A DNA stretch of 39,636 bases from Thaumasiovibrio sp043421945 (GCA_043421945.1 JBHOGO010000039.1:1-39636), one strand, 5' to 3'. Shown: positions 8,774-17,442, numbered from the stretch's first letter. Translations and numbers: made by a program. The notes: generated by a model from the letters alone, not told the origin.

Positions 8774-9160
8774 TTTGTTTCCCTCTTAAATCACACGATC
8801 AGCTATATCAAAGCTATATAAGAGTTTAGTTGAGTATGTTGACTATGTTTGATTAAACGCTACCCATCTTTGTGCGTACTTCAGATACTTTAGCTAGAGG
8901 TGATATGGATAGAGGTGATAGATAGAAGCAGTGTAGGCTAGGGGGATTCATATTAAGGTCATTCAGATTTAGCGCGATTCAAATCAGCGCAATTCAGATT
9001 AGCGCTTTTGATATGAAGCTTGCCCATGCAGAACGAAAGGGTACTAAAGTTATACGTCTCTAATAAGGGGGACGTGAGTATTAATTTAGTGTCCAGTGCA
9101 CTGAGAACAGAGGAGTGAAGGCCACGAAGTAAGGTATCAAGTTAACTGCATTTGAAAAGA
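8774..9160. other. Intergenic region between chemoreceptor and TldE genes
   Basis: About 390 bp without a convincing gene. It holds the chemoreceptor promoter region at the left and a three-copy imperfect repeat at 8961-9006. No riboswitch, tRNA or coding frame with a ribosome-binding site is seen. Confidence 0.6.
8961..9006. repeat. Three-copy 15-16-bp imperfect tandem repeat
   Basis: Units begin at 8961 (ATTCAGATTTAGCGCG), 8977 (ATTCAAATCAGCGCA) and 8992 (ATTCAGATTAGCGCT). They differ by one to three bases. The function is unknown. Confidence 0.8.
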
Positions 9161-9188
9161 AGCAGACCACCCTTTGAGATGGCCTGCT
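9161..9188 (-). terminator. Terminator of the tldD-tldE operon
   Basis: Read on the minus strand, AGCAGGCCATC pairs with GGTGGTCTGCT in 11 pairs including two G-U pairs, and TCTTTTC follows. It begins about ten bases after the TldE stop codon. Confidence 0.8.
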
Positions 9189-9198
9189 AAATGGAATG

Positions 9199-10530
9199 TT
9201 AGCTCCCCGCAACACTTAGATGGCTAAAGCGAATACGAGGGCTGAAGAACGTACCACCATCTGAACGTAAAATAGTGTCACCAACGGCATCTACTTCACG
9301 GAGCATTTGGTAAAAGTTACCAGCAATCGTCACGCCGCGCACAGCTTGTAGCTGCTCACCTTCTCGATAAAGAAATCCAGAGGCACCAAATGAGAAGTCA
9401 CCACTAATTGCATTGGCACCAGAATGAACACCTTGAAGTTCGACTGGAACAAAATAAACGCCTGACTCGATGTCAGATTGTGTGGCAGATCCTGCTTCAA
9501 TCACTTTATGGCGACTTGAGACACCTAACGCACTCTTGGCACCCCGTGCTGCATTACCTGTGGTCTCTACACCAAAATGGCTAGCGGTTTTGCTGTTGTG
9601 GAGAAAGGTCGATAAATGACCGTTCTCAATAACGTTGGTATCTCGGGTTGGCATACCTTCACCGTCGAAGCTTTTGATAGCAAAGCCATTGTCGTAGTTA
9701 GCATAATCGGTGAGATTAATCAGCGGGCTGGCAACCGATTTATTCAACTGTGCTAACCAAGGGTTTGTTTCTCTTCGTGCAGCTTCGCCAGATAAGCAAA
9801 GAGAAAACGCTGAAAACAGTTGAGCTAAACAGTTAATTTCGAAAATCACCGCATAATTGCCTGTCGTTACAGGTTCACCTTTGAGCAGCGAGTTCGCTTT
9901 TTCGAATGCTGTGTCGATACAATGCTGAGGGTCGAGAAGATCAAAACGACGTGCTGTCGTACTTTTTACTCCCATTGATGGGGTGCCGTTATCTTCAATT
10001 AATGCAGAGGTGTAGCACGAATAAGCTCTCTCTTTGTGATAACCGCAAGCTCCTAGGGAGTTGGCATAGATAACTTCAGATTCCCCATCGGCATAAGCAT
10101 TGTAAGGAGCCTTAGCGCCTTTTGAAGCGATTTCAGATTCTAATCTGAGGGCGAGCTCAATTTTTTTGTTTTCCTCCACATCGTCAGCGCAGTATATATC
10201 ACGGTTATCCGTGGACAGCTGATGGTTGGAAACAATCTTTTCATCAGGAGAAGCTTCACTAAACGTTAAGTTCTCTATGGCCATGGTGATAGCTTGCGAA
10301 ATGCTTTCGCTGTTTAATGCTTCAGTGAAACTCGTTGAAACTTTATCGTCACGGAGCAAGCGAATACCGAGTACGTTTGAAGAGGTGACTTTGTATTCAC
10401 TAAGTTCACCTTTGTCGGCCTTTAAAGATAGATCCTTGCTTGATGTGACAATGACATCAGCCTCGCAGTGATGTGATTTTGCGATGTCGAGTGCGAGGTT
10501 TGCAGCCTCTTTTCGGGCTAAATAGCTCAT
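9199..10530 (-). CDS. TldE/PmbA-family metalloprotease subunit
   Basis: A 443-residue member of the TldD/PmbA family, the non-zinc partner (TldE/PmbA side): it lacks the HExxxH motif but has the family ending GVTIAGNFYQMLREVDAVG followed by a GGTFFSPRIR segment. In the best-known pair, TldD and TldE form a heterodimeric peptidase that trims unfolded peptides such as the microcin B17 leader and the antitoxin CcdA. Its ATG overlaps the TldD stop codon by four bases, with GGAGG nine bases upstream, so the subunits are made together. The sequence is clearly diverged from enteric PmbA, and adjacency to tldD is unlike the separate loci of E. coli, so this may be a second pair. Confidence 0.9.
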   Translation of the reverse strand: MSYLARKEAANLALDIAKSHHCEADVIVTSSKDLSLKADKGELSEYKVTSSNVLGIRLLRDDKVSTSFTEALNSESISQAITMAIENLTFSEASPDEKIVSNHQLSTDNRDIYCADDVEENKKIELALRLESEIASKGAKAPYNAYADGESEVIYANSLGACGYHKERAYSCYTSALIEDNGTPSMGVKSTTARRFDLLDPQHCIDTAFEKANSLLKGEPVTTGNYAVIFEINCLAQLFSAFSLCLSGEAARRETNPWLAQLNKSVASPLINLTDYANYDNGFAIKSFDGEGMPTRDTNVIENGHLSTFLHNSKTASHFGVETTGNAARGAKSALGVSSRHKVIEAGSATQSDIESGVYFVPVELQGVHSGANAISGDFSFGASGFLYREGEQLQAVRGVTIAGNFYQMLREVDAVGDTILRSDGGTFFSPRIRFSHLSVAGS

Positions 10531-11915
10531 CCTTCGTTACCTCCAACCAAAATGCTATCGACCTTTAATGCTGGTTGCCCAACGCTTGTTGGTACAGAGC
10601 CACTGACAGAGCCACACATTCCTGCAGCTAGCGCGAGATCAGAGCCTACCATGCTAATCTCTTTTAATACTTTCGGGCCTGTCGATATCAGTGTTGCGGT
10701 TTTCAGCGGTTTGGTGATTTTCCCCTCTTCAATAAGGTAGGCTTCTTGTACAGCAAAGTTAAATTCGCCAGTACCCGGTTGCACAGAGCCGCCCCCCATT
10801 TTTTTTGCATAGATACCTTTATCGATGCTAGATATCATGTCATCAAGGGAATCATCACCAGGTTCGATATAGGTATTGCGCATTCGAGATGTTGGCGCAA
10901 ATTTGTAAGACTCTCTTCGTCCTGAACCTGTTGGAGTATAGCCAGTTTTAATCCCCCCCATTTTATCGACCATAAAGCTGGTGAGCTGTCCGTCTTTAAT
11001 GAGTTGGGTTCGCTGAGTTGGCATACCTTCATCATCGATGTTAATCGAACCCCATGCGTAGGGGTCTGTACCATCATCAACAGCGTTAACAACAGGTGAA
11101 GCGATCATCTGACCCATTTGGTCGTGAAATACCGATGCTTTTTTGGCGACAGAGGTTGTTTCAAGCAGGTGACCACAAGCTTCATGGAAAATAACACCAC
11201 CAAATCCATTACCAATAACAACAGGCATATCACCTGATGGGCAATTGTCTGCGTGAAGTTTTGTCATTGCTTGTTTAGCGACATCATGGCCGAGCTCAGT
11301 AGGGTTGAACGCGGTATGGAAACTCCAGCCGTTTAACGCCCCCGGGGATTCACTTCCCGTTGACTGCATACTGCCTTCTTTTGCAATCGCTGTAGCGACG
11401 ATGCGTGAATAATGACGCGTATCTTGCGCGTGGACACCTTCAGAGTTATAAATCTCTACCTGTTGTTCGCGCTGTAAAACTTTCCCTTGGAATTGAACAA
11501 TTCGCTCATCCTCTTGACGTGCAGCTTGATCAACCTGAGTGAGAAAGTCGACTTTACTATCTATTTGACTGCCAGAGCTGAGTGGTGCGTTGACAAGATG
11601 GCGAGCTTGCAGGGCAAGTTCTCTGAAATCAGCGCTCTCTTGAGTACGTCCACGCTGATCGTTAGCAACAAGTACGTTGACGATACGAAGTAGCTCTTCT
11701 TTTGTAGGGTTGTTGGTATAACCGTAGAGCACTTTGTGACCATAAAAAAGACGAATTCCAATACCAAATTCGATACCAGAACCAATCCCTTCAATTTTGG
11801 CTGCGCTCATCTCGACATGGTGTGTTTGATGATGTTCTATGAAAAGTTCGGCGAAATTAGCACCTCGGAAGAGGGCGAGGTCAATCACTTCGTTGGCGAT
11901 TGTATTATCTAACAT
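10527..11915 (-). CDS. TldD-family zinc metalloprotease subunit
   Basis: A 462-residue TldD-type catalytic subunit. The zinc motif HExxxH is at residues 244-249 (HEACGH), and a late cysteine (about Cys434, in AGMCGSVSG) matches the third zinc ligand of the family. The C-terminal end GQPALKVDSILVGG is typical. It is about 20 residues shorter than E. coli TldD and reads HEACGH where that has HEAVGH. A perfect AGGAGG precedes the ATG. It heads a two-gene operon with the TldE subunit and is divergent from a G3E-type GTPase, which may supply its metal (inference). Confidence 0.92.
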   Translation of the reverse strand: MLDNTIANEVIDLALFRGANFAELFIEHHQTHHVEMSAAKIEGIGSGIEFGIGIRLFYGHKVLYGYTNNPTKEELLRIVNVLVANDQRGRTQESADFRELALQARHLVNAPLSSGSQIDSKVDFLTQVDQAARQEDERIVQFQGKVLQREQQVEIYNSEGVHAQDTRHYSRIVATAIAKEGSMQSTGSESPGALNGWSFHTAFNPTELGHDVAKQAMTKLHADNCPSGDMPVVIGNGFGGVIFHEACGHLLETTSVAKKASVFHDQMGQMIASPVVNAVDDGTDPYAWGSINIDDEGMPTQRTQLIKDGQLTSFMVDKMGGIKTGYTPTGSGRRESYKFAPTSRMRNTYIEPGDDSLDDMISSIDKGIYAKKMGGGSVQPGTGEFNFAVQEAYLIEEGKITKPLKTATLISTGPKVLKEISMVGSDLALAAGMCGSVSGSVPTSVGQPALKVDSILVGGNEG

Positions 11916-12234
11916 TAGGCCTCCTGGCGTGGAAAGTAGTACCCATGTCCTACTGAATATATTGAGATATAAAGTGTTGCCATCTTTAAAGCTGGTGGCA
12001 ATTGATTGTTATCCCTTTTTACAAGGTAGCATTGATAGGGTAAAGAGTTCTATTATTGATTAGAAAATCTAAGCTTGAGGGCTTATCAAGTAAGCTGTTG
12101 TGTTTGGCAAGGTGAAACGTAGAGATAATGTCTCAACAAATGATATTATCGGTCTTATTGAACAATTTGCTGTATCTATTGATCGACCAACCGATGAAAC
12201 GTCAGTAGATATTGCCAACAATCGAAGCAGAATC
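11916..12234. other. Divergent promoter region, tldD and GTPase genes
   Basis: About 320 bp between two divergent starts. It contains the tldD ribosome-binding site next to base 11916, and an inverted pair GATAAT (12124-12129) and ATTATC (12145-12150) that could be an operator. I saw no convincing Zur box. No short gene with a ribosome-binding site and RiPP-like leader was found here. Confidence 0.5.
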
Positions 12235-13215
12235 ATGATACCAACAAATATAATCACCGGCTTTCTGGGTACAGGAAAAACAACGGCGATACTTAACTTG
12301 TTAAAAAGTAAACCGGAAAATGAGAATTGGGCCGTGTTGGTCAATGAATTTGGTGAGATTGGCATTGACGGTGCGTTAATGACTGAAACAGGTGCGATGA
12401 TAAAAGAGGTACCCGGCGGTTGTATGTGTTGTACTGCAGGCGTACCGACTTCTGTTGCAGTAACGACCTTATTGCGCCAAAAGCCAGACCGATTAATTGT
12501 AGAGCCGACGGGACTCGGTCACCCTCATAAAATTATAGCGTTGCTGACTTCGAATCAGTTCAAGGAGTATATCGACCTAAAGGCTACGATCGCCTTGGTT
12601 GATCCTCGTAACTTATCGAATGCAAAGTATACCGAGAATCAAAACTTTAAAGATCAGTTAGATATTGCAGACATTGTGATTGGAAATAAATTGGATGAAT
12701 GTGACCCTTTGGATAAAGCTATTTTTCAACAATGGGTAGAGTCGCAACATCCCGCTAAGCAGGCTTCTGCATTGGTAGAAAAAGGTCAGTTTGATTTGGC
12801 GTTTCTTGATGCTGAGCGTTCATTGCTGAGTTTGTCATCTGAAGTCGCCAGTCATCACCACGAACATGCTGATATGGAACCGCAGTTTCAGCTACCACCG
12901 AATGAAGTGTATATTCGTAAAGAAAATCGTGGGCAGGGTCATTTCAGTTGTGGCTGGATATTTGGCGCTGAAGTGATTTTCAATTTCGATCAACTTTGCT
13001 CAATGCTTAGTGATCTCACGGCCGAGAGAGTGAAAGGTGTCGTCAATACTGATAAAGGTTGTTTTGCATTTAACGTGAATAACCAAGTGATGTCAGTGAA
13101 TGAGATGTCACTGGTTGGCTTTGAGACGCGTTTAGAAGTCATTGATAGTGAGTTGTTACCTTGGGACCAACTTGAGAATGTGCTGCTGAAGATTTCTAAC
13201 GTTACGTCATCATAG
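12235..13215 (+). CDS. G3E-family (CobW/ZNG1-type) metallochaperone GTPase
   Basis: A 326-residue P-loop GTPase of the G3E class. It has Walker A GFLGTGKTT (9-17), the metal-binding CxCC motif GGCMCC (Cys63, Cys65, Cys66), an NKLD specificity motif in GNKLDECD, a His-rich loop HHHEH before the C-terminal domain, and a CobW_C-like end. Relatives insert or allocate zinc or cobalt, for example ZNG1/ZigA. The start is the ATG just before IPTNIITGFLG, because family proteins begin there. A 45-codon extension to a GTG at 12100 is open but looks unlike protein. The ribosome-binding site is weak. It is divergent from tldD. Confidence 0.88.
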   Translation: MIPTNIITGFLGTGKTTAILNLLKSKPENENWAVLVNEFGEIGIDGALMTETGAMIKEVPGGCMCCTAGVPTSVAVTTLLRQKPDRLIVEPTGLGHPHKIIALLTSNQFKEYIDLKATIALVDPRNLSNAKYTENQNFKDQLDIADIVIGNKLDECDPLDKAIFQQWVESQHPAKQASALVEKGQFDLAFLDAERSLLSLSSEVASHHHEHADMEPQFQLPPNEVYIRKENRGQGHFSCGWIFGAEVIFNFDQLCSMLSDLTAERVKGVVNTDKGCFAFNVNNQVMSVNEMSLVGFETRLEVIDSELLPWDQLENVLLKISNVTSS

Positions 13216-13239
13216 TATTGCTCCTCATTGAAAATGCCT

Positions 13240-13274
13240 TGCCCTTCTTGTCGTACGTGATACTGAGAAGGGCA
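13240..13274. terminator. 9-bp inverted repeat after the GTPase gene
   Basis: TGCCCTTCT (13240-13248) and AGAAGGGCA (13266-13274) are perfect inverted copies. There is no T-run, so this is a likely but not certain transcript end. Confidence 0.5.
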
Positions 13275-13506
13275 GCGGTCCCACCCCATATGAATAACCT
13301 AACCACTTCATCCCTTTTCTCGCTAGCTTGATTTTAGTGATTATATTTGTTGGCTTTTTGTACAATTTGGTTATTATGGAATGGACAATTGTATTGCGTA
13401 GCATTGATAAAAATAACAATGTAATTGTTTTGCATCTGATAAAACGAATGTCATAAGCAGGAAGCTTTCTAAGCTGTTGATGAAAATGTAATTACCGTTA
13501 AGTTCA

Positions 13507-13547
13507 GACTCTTTTTTGCTATTTATTATCTTTCAATAGTAAGAGTC
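13507..13547 (+). promoter_or_regulatory. Nested hairpin in the SDR gene leader
   Basis: GACTCTT (13507-13513) pairs with AAGAGTC (13541-13547), and inside it CTATT (13519-13523) pairs with AATAG (13535-13539). The element lies about 100 bp before the SDR start, in the 430-bp gap 13216-13645 that otherwise shows no gene. It could be an operator or leader RNA structure. Confidence 0.4.
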
Positions 13548-13645
13548 AGGAACAGCATTTTTGGGCCAGAAACTAAAACGTACCCAAACAGCATGTGTAC
13601 TTAAAATTTTTATGACCGACGTTAATCAGAGGGAGAACTAAAGCT

Positions 13646-14299
13646 ATGAAAAAAGCGATTGTCACAGGTGGTAGTGGTGGAATTGGCGAAAATGTGATTG
13701 AGCTCTTGGGTCACCAAGGGTACCAAGTCATCGATCTGTCTTTTCCTGATGTTGATGTGACTGACCCTAACAGTGTCGCTACGGCATTAAAAGGGCATGA
13801 AGACGCAAGTGTACTTGTGTGTTGTGCGGGGATTCAGGTGAGTAAGCCAATTCATGTGATGGAAGTTGATGAGTTCGATCGTGTGATCAAGGTAAACCTG
13901 AACGGTACATTTAATGTTATCCACTACATGATGCCTCACTTTAGAGAAAACGGGATCGGACGTATTGTTACTGTCTCCTCAGTAATGGGGCGTAAAGGAG
14001 AGCGTGGACTCAGCGGCTATTGCGCAAGTAAGTGGGGAGTAAGAGGGTTAACGGAAGTAGTGGCAAAAGAAGGGGCATCGAAAGGCATCAGTTGTGTTGC
14101 TATCGCGCCAACCTTCGTCGATACACCGATGATTCGCGAACTGAGGGAGGACATCATTGAAGGTATTATAGAGTCGATTCCTGCACGAAGATTACTGCAG
14201 CCACAAGAAGTTGCTGAAGTGATTATGTATGCGATTGATCATGGTATGGAGTGCAATGGAAAAACAATCCCTGTCGATTTAGGACAGGTGATGGTGTAA
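13646..14299 (+). CDS. Short-chain dehydrogenase/reductase
   Basis: A 217-residue Rossmann-fold oxidoreductase of the classical SDR family. The nucleotide-binding motif is TGGSGGIG (residues 7-14), followed by the CCAGI strand end, VNLNG (83-87), catalytic Ser112 (VSSVMG) and YCASK with Tyr125 and Lys129. All catalytic positions are present, so an active NAD(P)-dependent enzyme is expected. It is about 30 residues shorter than most SDRs, mainly in the region after the first strand. The start has GAGGGAG upstream. The substrate is unknown, and it stands alone between a leader hairpin and its own terminator. Confidence 0.92.
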   Translation: MKKAIVTGGSGGIGENVIELLGHQGYQVIDLSFPDVDVTDPNSVATALKGHEDASVLVCCAGIQVSKPIHVMEVDEFDRVIKVNLNGTFNVIHYMMPHFRENGIGRIVTVSSVMGRKGERGLSGYCASKWGVRGLTEVVAKEGASKGISCVAIAPTFVDTPMIRELREDIIEGIIESIPARRLLQPQEVAEVIMYAIDHGMECNGKTIPVDLGQVMV

Positions 14300-14319
14300 C
14301 GTAAAGAAACACCCGAGCA

Positions 14320-14348
14320 AAAGCTGGCATATTATTTATGCCAGCTTT
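14320..14348 (+). terminator. Terminator of the SDR gene
   Basis: AAAGCTGGCATA (14320-14331) pairs with TATGCCAGCTTT (14337-14348), followed by GTTTCTTTT. It lies about 20 bases after the stop codon. Confidence 0.9.
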
Positions 14349-14556
14349 GTTTCTTTTGATAGTCTATAAAGAGTATATTCTTCAATTTTACGCATTCTAA
14401 ATGTTCTGAACGGTCAAATACCTATTCTCTTAAGCAATCCCTCTGTTAAATTCTTATTTATTGATATGCATGCCATGGATGCCTAGTTTTGATAGATTAA
14501 AGGCAACGTAACCATTATCGTCCCGACATCGTTCAATCGTTGTATAGTGGTGTGAA

Positions 14557-14742
14557 ATGCAGCAGCAAATGGTCGCAGAAATTATAGATGTTATTAAAGC
14601 GCGGGTTCCGACGGCAGAGAATGTCGTTTTAGAGCAAGTCGATATTAATGAAGGCACAGTGTGCGTTAAAGTGAGTATTGCACACGAAGGGGGCGCTGAA
14701 GCTATAGAAGCGACATTGGTTGTTCCAATGCAATCACATTAA
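14557..14742 (+). CDS. Small hypothetical protein
   Basis: A 61-residue predicted protein with no recognised family and no signal peptide or membrane segment. The composition is protein-like, with regular alternation of hydrophobic and charged residues (for example VVLEQVDINEGTVCVKVS), which suggests beta strands. The ribosome-binding site before the ATG is weak (GTGGTG). It ends before a strong inverted repeat and converges on the ylqF gene. I give it even odds of being real. Confidence 0.45.
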   Translation: MQQQMVAEIIDVIKARVPTAENVVLEQVDINEGTVCVKVSIAHEGGAEAIEATLVVPMQSH

Positions 14743-14761
14743 GAGGCGATGAGCTTTGATA

Positions 14762-14814
14762 TGTAGCGCGCTTTTTATGATGATAGTCAAATAATTCATC
14801 ATTAGCGCGCTACA
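14762..14814. terminator. 53-bp inverted repeat, probable bidirectional terminator
   Basis: TGTAGCGCGCT (14762-14772) pairs with AGCGCGCTACA (14804-14814). An inner pair, ATGATGA (14777-14783) and TCATCAT (14796-14802), continues the stem after a TTTT bulge. It sits between two convergent genes and is unusually long for a terminator, with a large loop. Confidence 0.6.
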
Positions 14815-14825
14815 ACGATTAGAGG

Positions 14826-15773
14826 CTATCGCTTGTTTTTAAGATAACGCTTACGTCGTTCTTCTTTTTTCTTCGCTTTTTCTTCCGCTCTGCGTTCGGT
14901 ATCTAATGCTACCTGAACGAGCTCACGCGTAATCATTTCTGGTTTTTCTAAGGTAATCTGACCGAGTGTACCATTACGAAGCTCGTTGATAAGAATTTCC
15001 GACACCTTATGGAGATCGATACGGCCCCCAGCACGTTTACAGCCCCTTTTTGCGCCGATGGACTCGAGAAGTTCAATTTCTGTCGTTTCCAAAGGCTCTT
15101 CAAGTTGATAGCGAGCAATTAATCTTTCAGGATAGGCATTAGCAAGATATTCCACGGTATAAAAAGCAACATCTTGGTATTCCATTGCTGTATCTTTAAC
15201 CGCGCCTGTTGCCGCTAAACGGAAACCACTATGAGGGTTTTCAACTTTTGGCCATAAAATTCCTGGAGTGTCTGATAAGACAATACCATTTTGCAGGTTA
15301 ATCCGCTGCTGTTGACGTGTTACAGCGGGTTGGTTGCCAGTGATTGCCACTGTACGACCAGCAAGAATATTGATGATTGTTGATTTACCGACGTTAGGTA
15401 TACCCATAATCATCGTGCGAATATTTTTCCCCATCACTTCACGGTTCGGTGCTAGCTTACGGCAGAGGTCCAGAATCATCTGAACTTCATTGGTATTTTC
15501 TGTTGTGATGGCAATGGCTTTTACACCTTGCTCTTTCTCAAGGTGATCGATCCAAAGCTGTGTCAGCTCAGGGTCAGCGAGATCGCGTTTATTGAGAACC
15601 TTTACGACGGGCTTTTCGCCACGAAATGATGAAATCAATGGGTTCTCACTGCTAAAGGGGATGCGCGCATCAAGAACTTCGATGATGACATCCACTTTAG
15701 GAATGGCTTCTTCGATCTCTTTGCGAGCTTTATGCATGTGGCCCGGGAACCATTGAATTGTATTATTAACCAT
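14826..15773 (-). CDS. ylqF: Ribosome biogenesis GTPase YlqF/RbgA
   Basis: A 315-residue circularly permuted GTPase of the YlqF/RbgA group. The N-terminus IQWFPGHMHKARKE is characteristic. The G motifs occur in permuted order: NKRD (G4) early, then GIPNVGKST (G1), a DTPG (G3) loop, and an ILWPK stretch. A C-terminal helical ANTAR-like part ends in a Lys-rich tail. Family members assist late assembly of the large ribosomal subunit. It appears to be transcribed alone, with the long inverted repeat just beyond its stop. Confidence 0.95.
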   Translation of the reverse strand: MVNNTIQWFPGHMHKARKEIEEAIPKVDVIIEVLDARIPFSSENPLISSFRGEKPVVKVLNKRDLADPELTQLWIDHLEKEQGVKAIAITTENTNEVQMILDLCRKLAPNREVMGKNIRTMIMGIPNVGKSTIINILAGRTVAITGNQPAVTRQQQRINLQNGIVLSDTPGILWPKVENPHSGFRLAATGAVKDTAMEYQDVAFYTVEYLANAYPERLIARYQLEEPLETTEIELLESIGAKRGCKRAGGRIDLHKVSEILINELRNGTLGQITLEKPEMITRELVQVALDTERRAEEKAKKKEERRKRYLKNKR

Positions 15774-15912
15774 ACGTCGTTCTTCTCTTTATACGGCGAC
15801 TCATCGCGCTCGCCGTAGTATAAATTGGGTAAATGTTAGGACATTTGAATGGCGAGAAGTGTAACGCACAAACGCTGTGGTTTAAACGGCTTTTCTGGGC
15901 TACTGGATTAAG

Positions 15913-16881
15913 TTACCACCGCTGATAGGGGGGAATATTGAAGCTAGGTTGTCCTAAAGCGCGTAGCCAATCAATAAATAGGTTACGCCAGCCAGTTGGA
16001 TCTACATCATCAATCGCATTTTCTGTTGGATTAAAATAACTTGGAATAATAGAAAAGTAGGGAAGATTAAGTGTGCGATCTTTCTTTCTGTCGGTGTGTT
16101 TATTGGCCATAGCATGGAGTGAAACGGCGGCTCTATACGCGTGGCTTTGATCAGAGACGACAATGACCTGACGCGGCTTGAGGTTTTCAATAATGGCAAG
16201 ACTAAATGCAATGTTTTCTAATGTATTTGTAGATTGATCTTCTAAATAGATATCATGTTTGTCTACACCTTGGCGGATTAGATATTGGTACATTGCTTTT
16301 GCTTCTGTCATTCCATTTCTTGCCATGCCGCCAGATACAATGATACGAACACTGCAGGCGGTGTAAATTTGTACTGAATGGTCCAGCCTTCGTAAGAGTT
16401 CTTTTGAAGGTGTACCGTCAGCTTTGAGCTTACACCCTAGAACGAATAAGGCATCTTGAGGAGAGTGGTTGAGGTATTTGATGGTGCTATATTCGACTCG
16501 ATGTTTCAGCCAAAACTGCAGTGCTTGGTAAGTATTGAATACAGCAGAATTTGCTTTAGTTAAAGTACTCTCATTGAATTCTAATATAGGGGTGGCTTGA
16601 CTAAACAGTGCCCATATTGTGATGGCGTTATAGGCACTCTCACGTGTTTTCGGATCAGCAACCGCTAAGTCAAAGTGTCGCATGGCACTGGAGATTTTGC
16701 CTTGAAACGTGAGAATGTTGCCCATCGTAAGGTGGTAGTTGCCATCTTTTTCATGGGTAGGCATCAGTGCTAGCCAATACAGAGTAGCACTAAGGTTGTC
16801 ATACCATTGGTCCGAAATTCGTACGGAGTGACGATTTTGGCTTGTGAAACACTGATGAGCTAAATAGGAGTAAGAGTTCAT
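15913..16881 (-). CDS. DUF218 (SanA/YdcF/ElyC-type) protein with N-terminal helical repeats
   Basis: A 322-residue protein. Residues 140-320 form a DUF218 domain: ALFVLGCKLKADGTPSK, then IIVSGG, STNTLENI and VVVSDQSHAYRAA, matching the conserved Gly-, Ser/Thr- and Asp/Ser-rich motifs. The N-terminal part (1-140) is helical with TPR-like features (GNILTFQGKISSAMRHFDLA). Unlike SanA and ElyC it has no signal peptide or transmembrane helix, so a cytoplasmic location is predicted. DUF218 members include E. coli YdcF, which binds S-adenosylmethionine, and proteins affecting envelope synthesis. The exact role here is unknown. The ribosome-binding site is weak. Confidence 0.8.
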   Translation of the reverse strand: MNSYSYLAHQCFTSQNRHSVRISDQWYDNLSATLYWLALMPTHEKDGNYHLTMGNILTFQGKISSAMRHFDLAVADPKTRESAYNAITIWALFSQATPILEFNESTLTKANSAVFNTYQALQFWLKHRVEYSTIKYLNHSPQDALFVLGCKLKADGTPSKELLRRLDHSVQIYTACSVRIIVSGGMARNGMTEAKAMYQYLIRQGVDKHDIYLEDQSTNTLENIAFSLAIIENLKPRQVIVVSDQSHAYRAAVSLHAMANKHTDRKKDRTLNLPYFSIIPSYFNPTENAIDDVDPTGWRNLFIDWLRALGQPSFNIPPYQRW

Positions 16882-17083
16882 GACAAAATTATTGGATTAT
16901 CGTAGATAAAATATACTGCTTTATGGTATGTATTGTATATATTTAAAGTGAAATTAAGGAAGCTGAATAACAGCTGAAGTAAATGGTGGAAGCGAGTGTC
17001 TCATCGCACTATAATAGGCGTATCCCCAAATGGAATATTAACTGCAAGCAGAATACACTAAGCGAGTTATTTAAGGTTTATCA

Positions 17084-17395
17084 TTGGTAAAAATAAATTC
17101 ATCAAAAGAATTAAAGTCAATCATTCTACAGATGGAGGATGCTAAACTATTGTTAAGCGTCGGTGTATCTGAAAAAAATGCGATACTCCAAGAATTAGTC
17201 ACATTATTGTTAGAGTGCCACCAAAGCCATCAGTACCAAAATTCGGTTAGGTGTATTTTAGTAAAATATGTGCACATAGAGAGGCTGGAAAGTTATATTT
17301 TTAAAGCTTTTGTTTCATTAATCGCAGATAGGCTAATTGAATATCGCTATCGATTAGATAAAAGCAGCATTTTAAATACGTCGTTAAAGTTCTGA
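17084..17395 (+). CDS. Small hypothetical helical protein
   Basis: A 103-residue protein of unknown family, with heptad-like hydrophobic spacing in the first 50 residues (LKSIILQMEDAKLLLSVG) and no signal peptide. The start used is TTG at 17084, with AAGG eight bases upstream. It ends just before a perfect hairpin, which supports a real transcript. The local AT content is higher than that of its neighbours. Confidence 0.5.
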   Translation: MVKINSSKELKSIILQMEDAKLLLSVGVSEKNAILQELVTLLLECHQSHQYQNSVRCILVKYVHIERLESYIFKAFVSLIADRLIEYRYRLDKSSILNTSLKF

Positions 17396-17413
17396 ATATA
17401 TTCTAATAGATTA

Positions 17414-17442
17414 CTTCATCAGCACTATGATTGCTGATGAAG
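17414..17442. terminator. Bidirectional terminator
   Basis: CTTCATCAGCA (17414-17424) pairs perfectly with TGCTGATGAAG (17432-17442) around a 7-bp loop. It lies between convergent genes ending at 17395 and 17463. Confidence 0.75.

Noticed and set aside
8961..9006. CRISPR-like array
   Set aside because: Units are 15-16 bp, only three copies, imperfect and without spacers. The other repeats are also direct tandem runs, and no cas gene is present.
12100..12234. 45-codon N-terminal extension of the G3E GTPase from a GTG
   Set aside because: Family proteins start at the MIPTNIITGFLG segment, and the extension has no ribosome-binding site or protein-like pattern.
11916..12234. Zur box between tldD and the GTPase gene
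   Set aside because: I looked for the usual GTTATANTATAAC-type palindrome and found only GATAAT...ATTATC with a 15-bp gap, which does not match.
11916..12234. Short RiPP precursor gene near tldD/tldE
   Set aside because: No short frame with a ribosome-binding site and leader-core layout is visible, and there are no other RiPP enzymes nearby.
14454..14657. Minus-strand frame overlapping the small gene at 14557
   Set aside because: Its composition mirrors the other strand and it has no start signal.
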